In this document: in pieces, positions 9,393 through 17,637 of the stretch
Layout: each line of letters starts with the position of its first letter
How positions within the stretch are numbered: position 1 is the first letter of the stretch
NCBI RefSeq assembly: GCF_016019885.1
Contig: NZ_JAEANY010000001.1
Span: 744,001 to 808,000, forward strand
Direction: 5' to 3'
Length of the DNA stretch: 64,000 bases
Source of the DNA: Aurantiacibacter sediminis
GTDB taxonomy: Bacteria; Pseudomonadota; Alphaproteobacteria; Sphingomonadales; Sphingomonadaceae
Notes under the pieces: model-generated
Databases searched by the model: none
Told to the model about the DNA's origin: nothing
The model's input: only the letters and a program-made list of their open reading frames with translations
Translations under genes and position numbers: made by a program

Positions 9393-10973
9393 ATGCAAAC
9401 ACCAAACGCACCTGAGGCGGAGAAGGCGAACGCGGCCGAGCAGCCGCTGCAAAAAGCCAAGGCCAATCTCGCCGAGATATTGACCCATTTCAACAGCTGG
9501 TGGCGCAAGGATGTCAGCGGCTCGGTAGATCAGATTGCGGTGATCGAAAAGCGCCGCGCGGAATGTGCACTGTCGGCCCGCTATTTGCTGATGACCTGTA
9601 TGAGCGCTGGCATCGCTGTGCTCGGCCTGTTGCAAGGCTCCACTGCCGTCGTGATCGGCGCGATGTTGCTGAGCCCCTTGATGGACCCCATCATGGGCGT
9701 TGGCTTTGCGCTTGCTATCGGCGATTTCCAATGGCTGCGGCAATCGGCCAAGTCCTTGGCGGTCGGGGTGCTGTTCGCCATCCTGTTCTGCGCGCTCATC
9801 GTGTTTTTCTCGCCAGTGCAGCAGATCACCTCGGAAATTGCCGCGCGCACCCGGCCGACTTTGCTGGATCTGGGCGTCGCAATTTTTTCCTCGGTCGCGG
9901 GTGCCTACGCGATGATCCGCGGGCGCGAAGGCACCATTGTGGGTGTGGCGATTGCCACCGCCTTGATGCCGCCGCTCGCCGTGGTCGGTTTCGGCCTTGC
10001 GGTGTGGAACGGCACGGTCTTCTGGGGCGCGCTCTTCCTGTTCATCACCAACCTTACCGCCATCGCGCTGACCGCCACGGCGATGGCGCGCGCATACGGT
10101 TTTTCGACGAGCCTATCGGACAAGCAGACGCAGTTGCAGGCTTTTCTGATTTTCAGCGCCTTCGTTGTGCTGGCAATCCCGCTGTTCCTCTCACTGCGCC
10201 AAATTGTCTGGGAATCGGCCGCCACGCGCACGATGAATACGGCGATAGTCGAGATTTTCGATGGCCGCGCCCGCGTCGACAGGATGGAGCCCAATTATGA
10301 GGGTGAGACGATCCAGATCGTCACCACCGTACTGACACCTGAAGTGATTGCGAATGCCGAAGGCCTTGCCGAGACCGCGATTACAGAGCGGCTGGGCCGC
10401 GCCGTCGATGTCTCGCTGACGCAGATACCTGTTGGCACAAGCGAGGGTGCAGCTGAGGAGGCTCAGCTCGCCGCTGCCCGTCAACGTGAAGCCGAAGCGG
10501 CAGAGCAGATGAAAGATATTGCGGACCGGTTGGCGCTACTTGCAGGAGTTTCAGAGGACGATGTGACGATTGATCGTCAGCGGCGCCGCGCTCTCGTTGT
10601 CGCGCGCCCGCTGACCGGGGCGACCATGGCGACCTATGCAGAGCTTGAGCGCCGCATCGATGCGACCGAGCCCGAATGGGACATCCGCTTTACGCCCCCT
10701 GTCCGCCCGTTGTCCGACATCCCGTTCGAGCGCGTGGCGGCTGATGGCGAGGGCGATGGTCCGGCGTGGCGACCCACCGCAGAGGGGCGCCGCGCGCTTC
10801 TGGTGGCGAGCTGGGCGCAGGACCGCACCAGTATTCCCGTCCGCCTAACAGGACCAGCCGACTCCGTCGCCATGCTGCGCACGATCCTCTCGGCTGAAGA
10901 GCGAACGATGATGGAAGAGGTCACCGGTCCCGGCTATGGCACCGTCAACGTCGAATGGGTGACAGGGGAATAA
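9393..10973 (+). CDS. DUF389 domain-containing multi-pass membrane protein
   Basis: 526 residues. The first half holds the DUF389 core: MSAGIAVLGLLQGSTAVVIGAMLLSPLMDPIMG (residues about 70-102), then helices around GVLFAILFCALIVFF and GREGTIVGVAIATALMPPLAVVGFG, at least six in all. The second half is a soluble region with an Ala/Glu-rich helix (about residues 345-385), probably periplasmic or cytoplasmic sensory. The family is widespread and its transport substrate, if any, is unknown. The N-terminus is charged and has no signal peptide. It diverges from telA and is followed after 2 bases by a MAPEG gene, so the two are likely cotranscribed. Confidence 0.8.
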   Translation: MQTPNAPEAEKANAAEQPLQKAKANLAEILTHFNSWWRKDVSGSVDQIAVIEKRRAECALSARYLLMTCMSAGIAVLGLLQGSTAVVIGAMLLSPLMDPIMGVGFALAIGDFQWLRQSAKSLAVGVLFAILFCALIVFFSPVQQITSEIAARTRPTLLDLGVAIFSSVAGAYAMIRGREGTIVGVAIATALMPPLAVVGFGLAVWNGTVFWGALFLFITNLTAIALTATAMARAYGFSTSLSDKQTQLQAFLIFSAFVVLAIPLFLSLRQIVWESAATRTMNTAIVEIFDGRARVDRMEPNYEGETIQIVTTVLTPEVIANAEGLAETAITERLGRAVDVSLTQIPVGTSEGAAEEAQLAAARQREAEAAEQMKDIADRLALLAGVSEDDVTIDRQRRRALVVARPLTGATMATYAELERRIDATEPEWDIRFTPPVRPLSDIPFERVAADGEGDGPAWRPTAEGRRALLVASWAQDRTSIPVRLTGPADSVAMLRTILSAEERTMMEEVTGPGYGTVNVEWVTGE

Positions 10974-10975
10974 TC

Positions 10976-11371
10976 ATGCCAGCCGAACTTACCGTCCTTG
11001 CACTTTCCGGCGTGCTGCTAATCGTCCACATCTTCGCTGCGATCCATTACAAGACGAAGCAATATGGCGTCGACTGGAACATGGGCGCGCGCGATGAAGA
11101 TACAGAGCCGCTCAACGATATCGCCGGACGGCTCCAGCGCGCGTCAGACAATTTCCGCGAAACCCTTCCGCTCGCAATCATCGCGCTGCTGGGCATAGTG
11201 CTGGCCGATAAGGCGAACGAATGGACAGTCATCGCCGCCTGGGTGTGGCTCGGCGCGCGGCTGGTGTATCTTCCGCTCTACTGGGCAGGTATTCCGAAGG
11301 TGCGCACCTACGTATGGACGGTAAGCCTCCTGGCGCTGCTGTATGTGCTGGGCGTTTTGCTGTTGGGTTAA
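10976..11371 (+). CDS. MAPEG family membrane protein
   Basis: 131 residues with four membrane helices and the MAPEG-type loop RLQRASDNFRETLPLAIIALL between helices 1 and 2. Eukaryotic MAPEG members are glutathione transferases or eicosanoid enzymes, while bacterial ones are mostly uncharacterised. The Asn and Arg of the ASDNFRET motif fit the glutathione-binding pattern of the family. The ATG at 10976 follows the DUF389 stop by two bases; an in-frame extension to 10955 would overlap that gene. Its TAA overlaps the TAA of the convergent fatty-acyl-AMP ligase gene by 3 bases. Confidence 0.8.
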   Translation: MPAELTVLALSGVLLIVHIFAAIHYKTKQYGVDWNMGARDEDTEPLNDIAGRLQRASDNFRETLPLAIIALLGIVLADKANEWTVIAAWVWLGARLVYLPLYWAGIPKVRTYVWTVSLLALLYVLGVLLLG

Positions 11372-13095
11372 GCCGCCAGCTCCAGCGGGGCGATTTCACC
11401 TGAGAGGTACAGCTTTTTCGCTTTCGCCCTGCTCAGCTTGCCACTGCTGGTGCGTGGCAGGGTGCGGGGCGGGATCAGCTCGACGACGCAGTTCATGCCG
11501 GTGACGGAGCGGACCTTGTCGGCGATTTCGTTGCGCAGTTTTACGCGCTCTTCCGGATCGCTCACGCGGCAATGGACGAGCACGGCGGGTGCTTCTTCGC
11601 CATTGTCGGTTTCGACCGAGAAGGCGGCGATGTCGCCATGGTTGAAGCCGGGCAATTGCTCCACCGCCCATTCGATATCCTGCGGCCAGTGGTTCTTGCC
11701 GTTGATGATGATCATGTCTTTCGCACGGCCGACGATGAACAGATAGCCATCGGCCATGTAGCCCATGTCACCAGTGTCCAGCCACCCGTCCACCAGGCAA
11801 TCCTCGGTCGCGCCCGGATCGCGGAAATAGGAGTGCATGACGCTGGGGCCGCGGCACCAGACCTTGCCGATCTGGTGGTCGCCTTTTACCTCATCATTCT
11901 CTCCGCGGATTTCGACATCCATGTCGGGCAGCGGCTTGCCGCAATTGACGATGGCGCGGTAGCGCGCGGGGCGCGAGAGGTCGCGCTTTCCGCCTGACAG
12001 GCGCTCTTCCTCGACCAGTTCCACGCGAATGCCTTCGCCCGGCGGCATCACCGTGACGGCGAGCGTCGCTTCAGCGAGGCCATAAGACGGCGTAAAAGCA
12101 GAAGCTTTGAAGCCCGCATCGGCAAAGGCGTTGACGAATTGCTGCATCACATCGGGGCGGATCATGTCTGCGCCATTGCCTGCAAGCCTCCAGCGGGAGA
12201 GGTCGAACCGGTCCGCCACATGGCTTTGGCTGGAAATGCGGCGGGCGCAAATGTCATAGCCGAAAGTGGGCGAGTAGCTCATCGAATTGCCTTCGTTTCG
12301 GCTGATCAGATCGAGCCAGGCAAGCGGGCGGCGGGCGAAATGCTCTGTGCGCAGATAATCCGCGCTCACCTGATTGCCCACCATCGAGAGGAAGCAACCG
12401 ACAAGACCCATATCGTGGTAGAAGGGCAGCCAGCTGACACCGCGATCGCCTTCGCCGATATTCATGCTGGCGGCATGGCCATAAAGATTGTGCAGCAGCG
12501 CGCGATGGGTGACCGCGACACCGGTGGGAAAGCGGGTCGAGCCGGAGCTGTATTGCAGATAGCAGATGTCGTCCGGGTCGGCTTCGGGCAGCTCGATATC
12601 GGACGCATCCAGCTCTGCAAATTGATCCCAGTTGAGGCCCTTGCAGCCCTGCTTGTCAGCAGCGGCGCGCGCCATCTCGTCGATTTCAGCGGGGAACAGC
12701 AGTACGGCGGGATCGCTCGAGGACAGCTGCACGCCCAGCTGATCGATATAGCTATCCTTGCCGCCAAAAGTGGTCGGCAGCGGCAACGGCACCGGCCATG
12801 CCCCGGCGAGCACGCAGGCGCAGAAGGCGGAGACGAATTCAGGGCTGGTTTCCGCGATCAGGGCGACACGGTCCCCCTTGCTGATTCCCATGCCCGCAAG
12901 GCGGCGCGCCTGCACCAGCGCGTCTTCACGCATCTGCGAATAGGGATAGACCCGCTCCAGCGTGGCGCGCGGATCGTAGAAGTTCAGACCCTTTTCGCTA
13001 CGCGCAGCATAATCAATCGCCTCGTTGAACGTGGCGAAATCGGATCGGCGGCGCGGCAGCGGACAATCGTTGGGCGTCGGCGTGAGCTCGGTCAT
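11368..13095 (-). CDS. Fatty-acyl-AMP ligase (FAAL)
   Basis: 575 residues of the adenylate-forming superfamily. The phosphate loop reads YLQYSSGSTRFPTGVAVTH (about residue 180), with YHDMGLVG, PSYGLAEATLAVT and GWLDTGDMGYM as further adenylation motifs. The C-terminal catalytic Lys lies in RTSSGKLSRAKAKKLYLSG. FAALs activate fatty acids as acyl-AMP and pass them to acyl carrier proteins rather than CoA. A stand-alone FAAL with no polyketide synthase, peptide synthetase or carrier protein nearby leaves the product open; lipid or sphingolipid remodelling is a guess. It is divergent to recX across 131 bp and convergent with the MAPEG gene. Confidence 0.87.
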   Translation of the reverse strand: MTELTPTPNDCPLPRRRSDFATFNEAIDYAARSEKGLNFYDPRATLERVYPYSQMREDALVQARRLAGMGISKGDRVALIAETSPEFVSAFCACVLAGAWPVPLPLPTTFGGKDSYIDQLGVQLSSSDPAVLLFPAEIDEMARAAADKQGCKGLNWDQFAELDASDIELPEADPDDICYLQYSSGSTRFPTGVAVTHRALLHNLYGHAASMNIGEGDRGVSWLPFYHDMGLVGCFLSMVGNQVSADYLRTEHFARRPLAWLDLISRNEGNSMSYSPTFGYDICARRISSQSHVADRFDLSRWRLAGNGADMIRPDVMQQFVNAFADAGFKASAFTPSYGLAEATLAVTVMPPGEGIRVELVEEERLSGGKRDLSRPARYRAIVNCGKPLPDMDVEIRGENDEVKGDHQIGKVWCRGPSVMHSYFRDPGATEDCLVDGWLDTGDMGYMADGYLFIVGRAKDMIIINGKNHWPQDIEWAVEQLPGFNHGDIAAFSVETDNGEEAPAVLVHCRVSDPEERVKLRNEIADKVRSVTGMNCVVELIPPRTLPRTSSGKLSRAKAKKLYLSGEIAPLELAA

Positions 13096-13226
13096 GTCTG
13101 TAATGGGGAACCCTCATATAAAGCGCGCCTTGTTGACGCTTCCCACATATAAATTCGGCGAGGAAGTATCACTTACCACGCCGTAAACTTTCCCATTTGA
13201 AGGGAAGTGTGGCACGAATAAGGCCA

Positions 13227-13823
13227 ATGGACAGCAATCGACAAGGGGGAACGCGCAAGAGACGGGCGCCAAAACCGCTTTCAGCCGCCTCAATGGAGGA
13301 GCTGGCGCTGTCCTATGTCGCGCGGTTTTCCACCACCGCAGCCAAGCTGGAACGCTATCTTGCGCGCAAATTGCGCGAGCGCGGGTGGGAGGATGATCGG
13401 GAGGCCGATGTGCCCGCATTGGTCCGCCGCTTCGTCGATAAAGGCTATGTCGATGACGAGGTTTGGGCGCGGGCGAAAACGGGCGATCTTCTGCGGCGCG
13501 GCTATGGCGAGCGGCGGGTCAACCAAGCGCTCGGCCAGGCGGGTGTGGGCGAAGGCATTCGCGAATCGATGCGGCCCGGCGATGCGACGAAGCGGCAAGC
13601 GGCCATGCGGCTGGCCCAGCGGCGGCGCTTTGGTCCGTTCGCAGTCGAGCCGCCGGATAAGGATAAGCGCGAAAAACAGATTGCGGCCATGCTGCGCGCA
13701 GGCCATTCCTTCGATCACGCCCGCGCGGTGATCGATGCGCCGGATGAAGCAGCAGTGACAGATTGGGTGTCCGAAGCGGAGGATGCCGAAGAGGAGAATG
13801 ATGGTGGGTTCGGTTTTTCCTAA
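13227..13823 (+). CDS. recX: RecX family regulatory protein
   Basis: 198 residues, basic at the N-terminus and helical throughout. The three-helix RecX repeats are visible in ALSYVARFSTTAAKLERYLARKLRERGW, in LVRRFVDKGYVDDEVWARAKTGDLLRRGYGERRV, and in a third, degenerate repeat ending in a Glu/Asp-rich tail. RecX binds the RecA filament and limits strand exchange; recA is not adjacent here. ATG 13227, preceded by AAGG at about 5 bases, is preferred to an in-frame TTG at 13197. Its last 26 bases overlap the DUF192 lipoprotein gene, suggesting coupled expression. Confidence 0.82.
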   Translation: MDSNRQGGTRKRRAPKPLSAASMEELALSYVARFSTTAAKLERYLARKLRERGWEDDREADVPALVRRFVDKGYVDDEVWARAKTGDLLRRGYGERRVNQALGQAGVGEGIRESMRPGDATKRQAAMRLAQRRRFGPFAVEPPDKDKREKQIAAMLRAGHSFDHARAVIDAPDEAAVTDWVSEAEDAEEENDGGFGFS

Positions 13824-14304
13824 GCGCGCTCTGGCGGCATTCGCGGCGCTGGCTCTTGCTGCTTGCGGAGGCGAGTCTTCGCAGGAAAATGCTTCGCCCG
13901 CGGTTGAGGAGCAGGCAGCGGACACGCATCCGGTTTCCGGCCTGCAGATAATCCCGGTCACGCTCAACACATCCGACGGCACGCATGTGGTGCAGGCTGA
14001 AGTCGCCAATACGCCTGAGGCGCAATCGCGCGGCCTCATGTTCCGCGACGAAATGGGCCCCGATGAAGGCATGATCTTCACCTATGATGCGCCGCAGCCG
14101 CAAAGTTTCTGGATGCGCAACACCTTCATCCCGCTCGACCTCATTTTCATCGATGAGAACAACCAGGTAATCAATATCGCTCAGGGTGAGCCTTATAATG
14201 AAGAGCCCGTGACATCGGACGGTGAGGCGATCGCCGTGCTCGAACTCAACGCCGGCCGCGCCGAGGAACTGGGGCTGGAGCCCGGCGACACGGTGGAGTG
14301 GTAA
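13798..14304 (+). CDS. DUF192 family lipoprotein
   Basis: About 168 residues. A lipoprotein signal precedes the lipobox LAAC at about residue 22, followed by a Ser/Gln linker. The DUF192 beta-barrel shows VEVANTPEAQSRGLMFRDEMGP-like sequence, FWMRNTFIPLDLIFID, and a C-terminal LELNAGRAEELGLEPGDTVEW. The family is common in Alphaproteobacteria and of unknown function. Start choice is ambiguous: ATG 13798, ATG 13801 and GTG 13804 are all close to GAGGAG at 13791-13796, and ATG 13783 is also possible. It overlaps recX and is followed after 43 bases by the NDUFA12-like gene. Confidence 0.82.
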   Translation: MMVGSVFPKRALAAFAALALAACGGESSQENASPAVEEQAADTHPVSGLQIIPVTLNTSDGTHVVQAEVANTPEAQSRGLMFRDEMGPDEGMIFTYDAPQPQSFWMRNTFIPLDLIFIDENNQVINIAQGEPYNEEPVTSDGEAIAVLELNAGRAEELGLEPGDTVEW

Positions 14305-14347
14305 TGTCTATTGGCCTCGCCAGCCGAATCCGCTAATCGCGCATCCC

Positions 14348-14746
14348 ATGAACTTTCTGATGAAAATCTTCACCTGGTGGGAAGGCGCCACCATCGGCAC
14401 GATCCTGTGGAGCGCCCGTAATGGCGAGCATGTCGGCACCGATGCGCAGGGCAATAAATATTATCGCTCCAAGAAAGTGAAGGAAGGCCAGCAGGAACGC
14501 CGCTGGGTCATCTATGACGGCGCGAATGATTCAAGCCGCGTGCCTGCCGAATGGCACGGCTGGCTGCACGGATCATACGATGCGCTGCCCGAAAGCCACC
14601 TGCCGCCGCCCAAGATTTGGGAAGTCGACTACACGCCCAATGCTACTGGTACCGATGCGCGTTACCTGCCCGCAGGCGCGCTGGAGCGCGGCGGGAAGCG
14701 TGCCCCGGCACGCGGTGACTATGAAGCATGGTCGCCAGACGCGTGA
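14348..14746 (+). CDS. NADH:ubiquinone oxidoreductase accessory subunit, NDUFA12 family
   Basis: 132 residues beginning MNFLMKIFTWWEGATIGT, followed by the family core GTDAQGNKYYRSKK, RRWVIYDGANDSSRVPAEWHGWLH and a Pro-rich C-terminus. This matches the B17.2/NDUFA12 accessory subunit of complex I, which Alphaproteobacteria share with mitochondria. The subunit sits on the peripheral arm near the membrane and helps assembly or stability. The main nuo operon is not in the window; the gene is embedded instead between DUF192 and DUF2155, a common alphaproteobacterial arrangement. Its end overlaps the DUF2155 start by 19 bases. Confidence 0.9.
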   Translation: MNFLMKIFTWWEGATIGTILWSARNGEHVGTDAQGNKYYRSKKVKEGQQERRWVIYDGANDSSRVPAEWHGWLHGSYDALPESHLPPPKIWEVDYTPNATGTDARYLPAGALERGGKRAPARGDYEAWSPDA

Positions 14747-15270
14747 TCGTCTTACGGCGCGCCCTTGGTCCGGCAATCCTGCTGGCAGGAGTAGCGCTGC
14801 TTTCGGCCTGCGGCGGCGATGCGCCTGAGCCCGACACGCAACAGACCGAAATCCCGGAAGAATTGCAGGCTGAGCCGGAGCCGCAGATCGGCAATCCCGA
14901 AGCCATCGGCACGCCCATGGAAGAACGGCTTGCCACCATCGGCCTCGTCAACAAACGCAATAATGAAACACGCGATATCGAAATGTATCCGGGCGAAACG
15001 CGCCGTTTCGATGATGTGATCGTGCGGCTCGCTGCGTGTGAGCGCACCGCGCCGTGGGAAGCCCCTGAAATGACTGGCGCATTCGTTCAGGTTTTCGTGA
15101 ATGAGCGGCAAGAAGCGGGCGAGGACACGCAGTGGAACCGCATCTTCTCAGGCTGGCTGTTCAAGGAATCGCCAAGCCTGAATGTGGTCGAACACCCGGT
15201 CTATGATGTCTGGGTCAAGGATTGCGCGATGAGCTTCCCCGGCGAAGAGGAAGCTGTCGCGGCGTCCTGA
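14728..15270 (+). CDS. DUF2155 domain-containing lipoprotein
   Basis: 180 residues. An N-terminal signal with lipobox LLSAC (Cys at about residue 28) is followed by a Glu/Pro-rich linker. The DUF2155 domain shows LNKRNNETRDIEMYPGE-like sequence (here VNKRNNETRDIEMYPG), the Cys-containing VRLAACERTAPWE and FSGWLFKESPSLNVVEHPVYDVWVKDC. The paired Cys residues could form a periplasmic disulfide. The function is unknown, but the family is typical of Alphaproteobacteria and occurs next to NDUFA12-like and aat genes. Its last 70 bases overlap the convergent aat gene on the other strand, an unusually long antisense overlap. Confidence 0.85.
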   Translation: MVARRVIVLRRALGPAILLAGVALLSACGGDAPEPDTQQTEIPEELQAEPEPQIGNPEAIGTPMEERLATIGLVNKRNNETRDIEMYPGETRRFDDVIVRLAACERTAPWEAPEMTGAFVQVFVNERQEAGEDTQWNRIFSGWLFKESPSLNVVEHPVYDVWVKDCAMSFPGEEEAVAAS

Positions 15271-15914
15271 CGCAAGCGCTCCAGCGCTTCAGCCAAAGAA
15301 TATTTCGGCACCCCTGAAGCAGCCGCTGCCAGTCTGTCCTGATACTCATCACGCGTGATCTCCACCGCGCCCAGCGAAGCGAGGTGATCGGTGATGAATT
15401 GGCAATCGAGCAATTGGTATTCCGCACGCCGCATCAGCACGACAAGCGCAGCGAGCGCCACCTTGCTGGCATTTGCGGTGCGCGCAAACATGCTTTCACC
15501 GCAAAACACCCGGTCGAACGCAACGCCGTAAAGACCGCCCACCAATTCTTCACCCTGCCAGCACTCGACCGAATGCGCATGGCCGAGCGCGTTGAGGTTG
15601 CAATAACTCGCCTCGATCACTTCGCTGATCCAGGTTTCCGGATGGTCGATGCGTGGCTGCGCGCAGGCGCGAATGACGCTGGCAAAATCGCCGTTCACCC
15701 GGATCGTGAAGCGATCCTGCTTGAGCAATTTGGCAAGCGATTTCGAGCAGCGAAAGCCATCAAAGGGCAGGATTGCCCGCTTGCGCGGTTCGACCCAGAA
15801 AATCTCCGTGTCGTCGCGCGAATCGGCCATCGGAAAGACGCCGCTGCGATAGGCCAGCAGCAGGATTTCCGGCGGAATGATCTTCGGCGCTGTCGGTATG
15901 GTAGGCGCGTGCAT
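15201..15914 (-). CDS. aat: Leucyl/phenylalanyl-tRNA-protein transferase
   Basis: 237 residues. This cytosolic enzyme adds Leu or Phe from aminoacyl-tRNA to proteins with N-terminal Lys or Arg, marking them for ClpS/ClpAP degradation. Core motifs are YRSGVFPMADS near residue 20, FWVEPRKRAILP, WISEVIEASYCNLNALGHAHSVECW, GGLYGVAFDRVFCGESMF and LLDCQFITDHLASLGAVEI. ATG 15914 is chosen because the family starts shortly before the YRSGVFPM motif; upstream in-frame ATGs at 15956 and 15941 are possible and no clear ribosome site discriminates. Its 3' end is antisense to the last 70 bases of the DUF2155 gene. Confidence 0.93.
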   Translation of the reverse strand: MHAPTIPTAPKIIPPEILLLAYRSGVFPMADSRDDTEIFWVEPRKRAILPFDGFRCSKSLAKLLKQDRFTIRVNGDFASVIRACAQPRIDHPETWISEVIEASYCNLNALGHAHSVECWQGEELVGGLYGVAFDRVFCGESMFARTANASKVALAALVVLMRRAEYQLLDCQFITDHLASLGAVEITRDEYQDRLAAAASGVPKYSLAEALERLRQDAATASSSPGKLIAQSLTQTS

Positions 15915-15949
15915 TGTGCGATTGTAGCATGCCGAATGCATGTCGTCGC

Positions 15950-15978
15950 TTGCCATCGCGCAATTCGCATATTAGAGG
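15950..15978 (+). promoter_or_regulatory. Probable sigma-70 promoter of tRNA-Trp
   Basis: TTGCCA at 15950-15955, a 17-base spacer and TAGAGG at 15973-15978, which would start transcription about 10 bases before the tRNA. The same TTGCCA-17-TAGAxx form precedes secE. Seen by eye, not tested. Confidence 0.42.
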
Positions 15979-15994
15979 CGGCGCTCCTGAATGC

Positions 15995-16070
15995 AGGGGT
16001 GTAGCTCAGCTGGTAGAGCATCGGTCTCCAAAACCGAGGGCCACGGGTTCGAATCCTGTCACCCCTGCCA
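15995..16070 (+). tRNA. tRNA-Trp (anticodon CCA)
   Basis: A 76-base cloverleaf. The acceptor arm AGGGGTG (15995-16001) pairs with CACCCCT (16060-16066), followed by discriminator G and an encoded CCA at 16068-16070. The D-arm is GCTCAGCTGGTAGAGC, the anticodon CCA is at 16028-16030, and the T-loop is GGTTCGAATCC. In many Alphaproteobacteria this tRNA directly precedes secE-nusG; here secE lies 3.6 kb downstream. Confidence 0.97.
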
Positions 16071-16408
16071 TCTCTCTTTTCGAAACCGCATCCGCGCTTT
16101 CGTCCTCGGTGCTGATCGCTCCGGCGGGCTTCGTCCGCCTGCGCGGCACCTGCGGGCTTCGCGTTTGCTCGCTGTCACTAGCCTGCGGCCAGCGATTCTT
16201 GCGCTTCGGCCGATCGGTATCGCGGAGCACGGGCCGCAGGCCCGCAAGCGCGAGTGCGCGCCCGCAGCCGCCCCGCAGCGAAGCGGAGGGATTCAGGCGA
16301 GGATAGCTTAAGGGAGCGGATGCGACCGCCGGCGTCTGAGGCAAAAACAAAAACGTGATCCAGCTACTTTCTATCCCCCGTTAACCATATTGCGCTAATC
16401 CACCCCGA
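16071..16408 (+). repeat. Gene-free block downstream of tRNA-Trp with nested inverted repeats
   Basis: 338 bases without a believable gene. CGCATCCGC at 16087-16095 and GCGGATGCG at 16316-16324 are perfect 9-base inverted arms enclosing about 220 bases. Inside lie further inverted pairs, including GGCGG...CCGCC around 16124-16140 and AGCCTGCGGCC (about 16179-16189) against GGGCCGCAGGC (about 16231-16241). It may be a structured element or a decayed repeat. The last 60 bases are AT-richer and could hold the promoter of the next gene. Confidence 0.4.
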
Positions 16409-17593
16409 ATGAGAGCGCCGTTTTTCCAACACATCCGCACAGCCGACTGGCTCACGCCTGAGCGCGTGCGCGGGTATGCGGTGATCCTTGGCATTGCTTC
16501 GCTGGCTCTGCTGGTGAACTCGTATCTCAAGGCCATGGGGCCTAGTGGGACCGATTTCCTCGCCTTTTGGGGAGCGGGGCGGCTCACTGCCGGTGGGGAT
16601 CCGGCATTGGCATATCATTTGGTCGCGCAGGAACAGGTGCAGACGAGCACGGGCAGCGAAGGCTGGTTTGCCTTCGTCAATCCGCCGCCATTTCTTTTTG
16701 CTGCGACCCCTTTCGGAGCTCTACCATTCCCGCTCGCATGGATCGCCTGGGTGGCGATCACATTCGCGCTGTGGGCCTGGGCGAGTATCACAGCGTTTCC
16801 GCGTCTGTGGCCGGTAGTGCTGGTATTCCCCGGCGCACTGCTTGCAGCGGGTCATGCGCAGACCGGGCTGTTGACCGGCGCCCTGCTGGTGGGCGCTGTC
16901 GCCGCTTTGGGGCAACGCCCAATACTGGCGGGCGCGCTGATTGGCGCATTGGTGATCAAGCCGCATTTGGCGATCCTGATCCCCTTTTGGTTGGCCGGAG
17001 CACAACAGTGGCGCGCATTCTTCGCCGCCGGGGCGAGCGCGATTGGCCTTCTGCTGCTGAGCTGGATGGTCTTCGGCACGGCGACCATGGTGAGCTACGC
17101 CGATAGCTGGAATGCGAGCGCGGCGATCATGCGCGGCGATGATCCGGAATTCTATCTGCGGATGGCGACCTTTTACAGCCAGCTGCGCCTGTTCATGCCG
17201 ATGCCCGTGGCGCTGGCGGTAAATGCAGCGGTGGCACTAGTGATGATCGCGCTGGCTTTCCTGTCATGGAAGCGTTTTGGCGGCGATCCGCTGGCGAGCG
17301 GCGCGTTGGTGTTGGCGGCGACCGCGCTCACCTCGCCATACCTTTTCAATTACGACCTGCCATTCCTGATACTGCCGATCCTCTGGCTGGTGCATGTGGG
17401 GCTGCGCGATGGATTTCGCGAATACGAAAAACTTGCGCTCGTGCTGCTGTTCTTTGCGCCCTATGCAACGCGGGCGGCAGCATTGCCGTTGGGCATCAAT
17501 CTCATGCCGCTCGCATCGCTGGCTTTGGTGTGGCTGATCTGGTCGCGCGGAGGCAAAACATGGGCTTCGGTCCAGCACAGGAACCTTCTATAA
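16409..17593 (+). CDS. Glycosyltransferase family 87 (DUF2029) membrane protein
   Basis: 394 residues with about ten membrane helices. GT-C-type features are the early periplasmic loop acid SGTDFLAFWGAGRL (Asp at about residue 49), AYHLVAQEQVQ and the FVNPPPFLFAATPFG segment, all typical of DUF2029/GT87 polyprenyl-phosphate-sugar-using mannosyltransferases. The acceptor is unknown, and no polysaccharide operon surrounds it. It sits between tRNA-Trp and a small protein gene, apparently as an insertion into the usual tRNA-Trp-secE neighbourhood. The ATG has no strong ribosome site but is the first in frame and leads directly into the first helix. Confidence 0.78.
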   Translation: MRAPFFQHIRTADWLTPERVRGYAVILGIASLALLVNSYLKAMGPSGTDFLAFWGAGRLTAGGDPALAYHLVAQEQVQTSTGSEGWFAFVNPPPFLFAATPFGALPFPLAWIAWVAITFALWAWASITAFPRLWPVVLVFPGALLAAGHAQTGLLTGALLVGAVAALGQRPILAGALIGALVIKPHLAILIPFWLAGAQQWRAFFAAGASAIGLLLLSWMVFGTATMVSYADSWNASAAIMRGDDPEFYLRMATFYSQLRLFMPMPVALAVNAAVALVMIALAFLSWKRFGGDPLASGALVLAATALTSPYLFNYDLPFLILPILWLVHVGLRDGFREYEKLALVLLFFAPYATRAAALPLGINLMPLASLALVWLIWSRGGKTWASVQHRNLL

Positions 17594-17637
17594 TCCTTGG
17601 GCATTGTTCTCGCGGATGGGCTTTTACGGAGGCTTAG

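Noticed and set aside
7577-9415. Long plus-strand open frame (612 codons) across the XpaC-like and telA genes
   Set aside because: It is antisense to two well-supported genes, has low-complexity Arg/His/Leu composition, and shows no domain or ribosome site; it is a by-product of high GC.
15995-16408. Genomic-island attachment site at the tRNA-Trp 3' end
   Set aside because: No second copy of the tRNA 3' end and no integrase gene are found in the window; the following genes look chromosomal.
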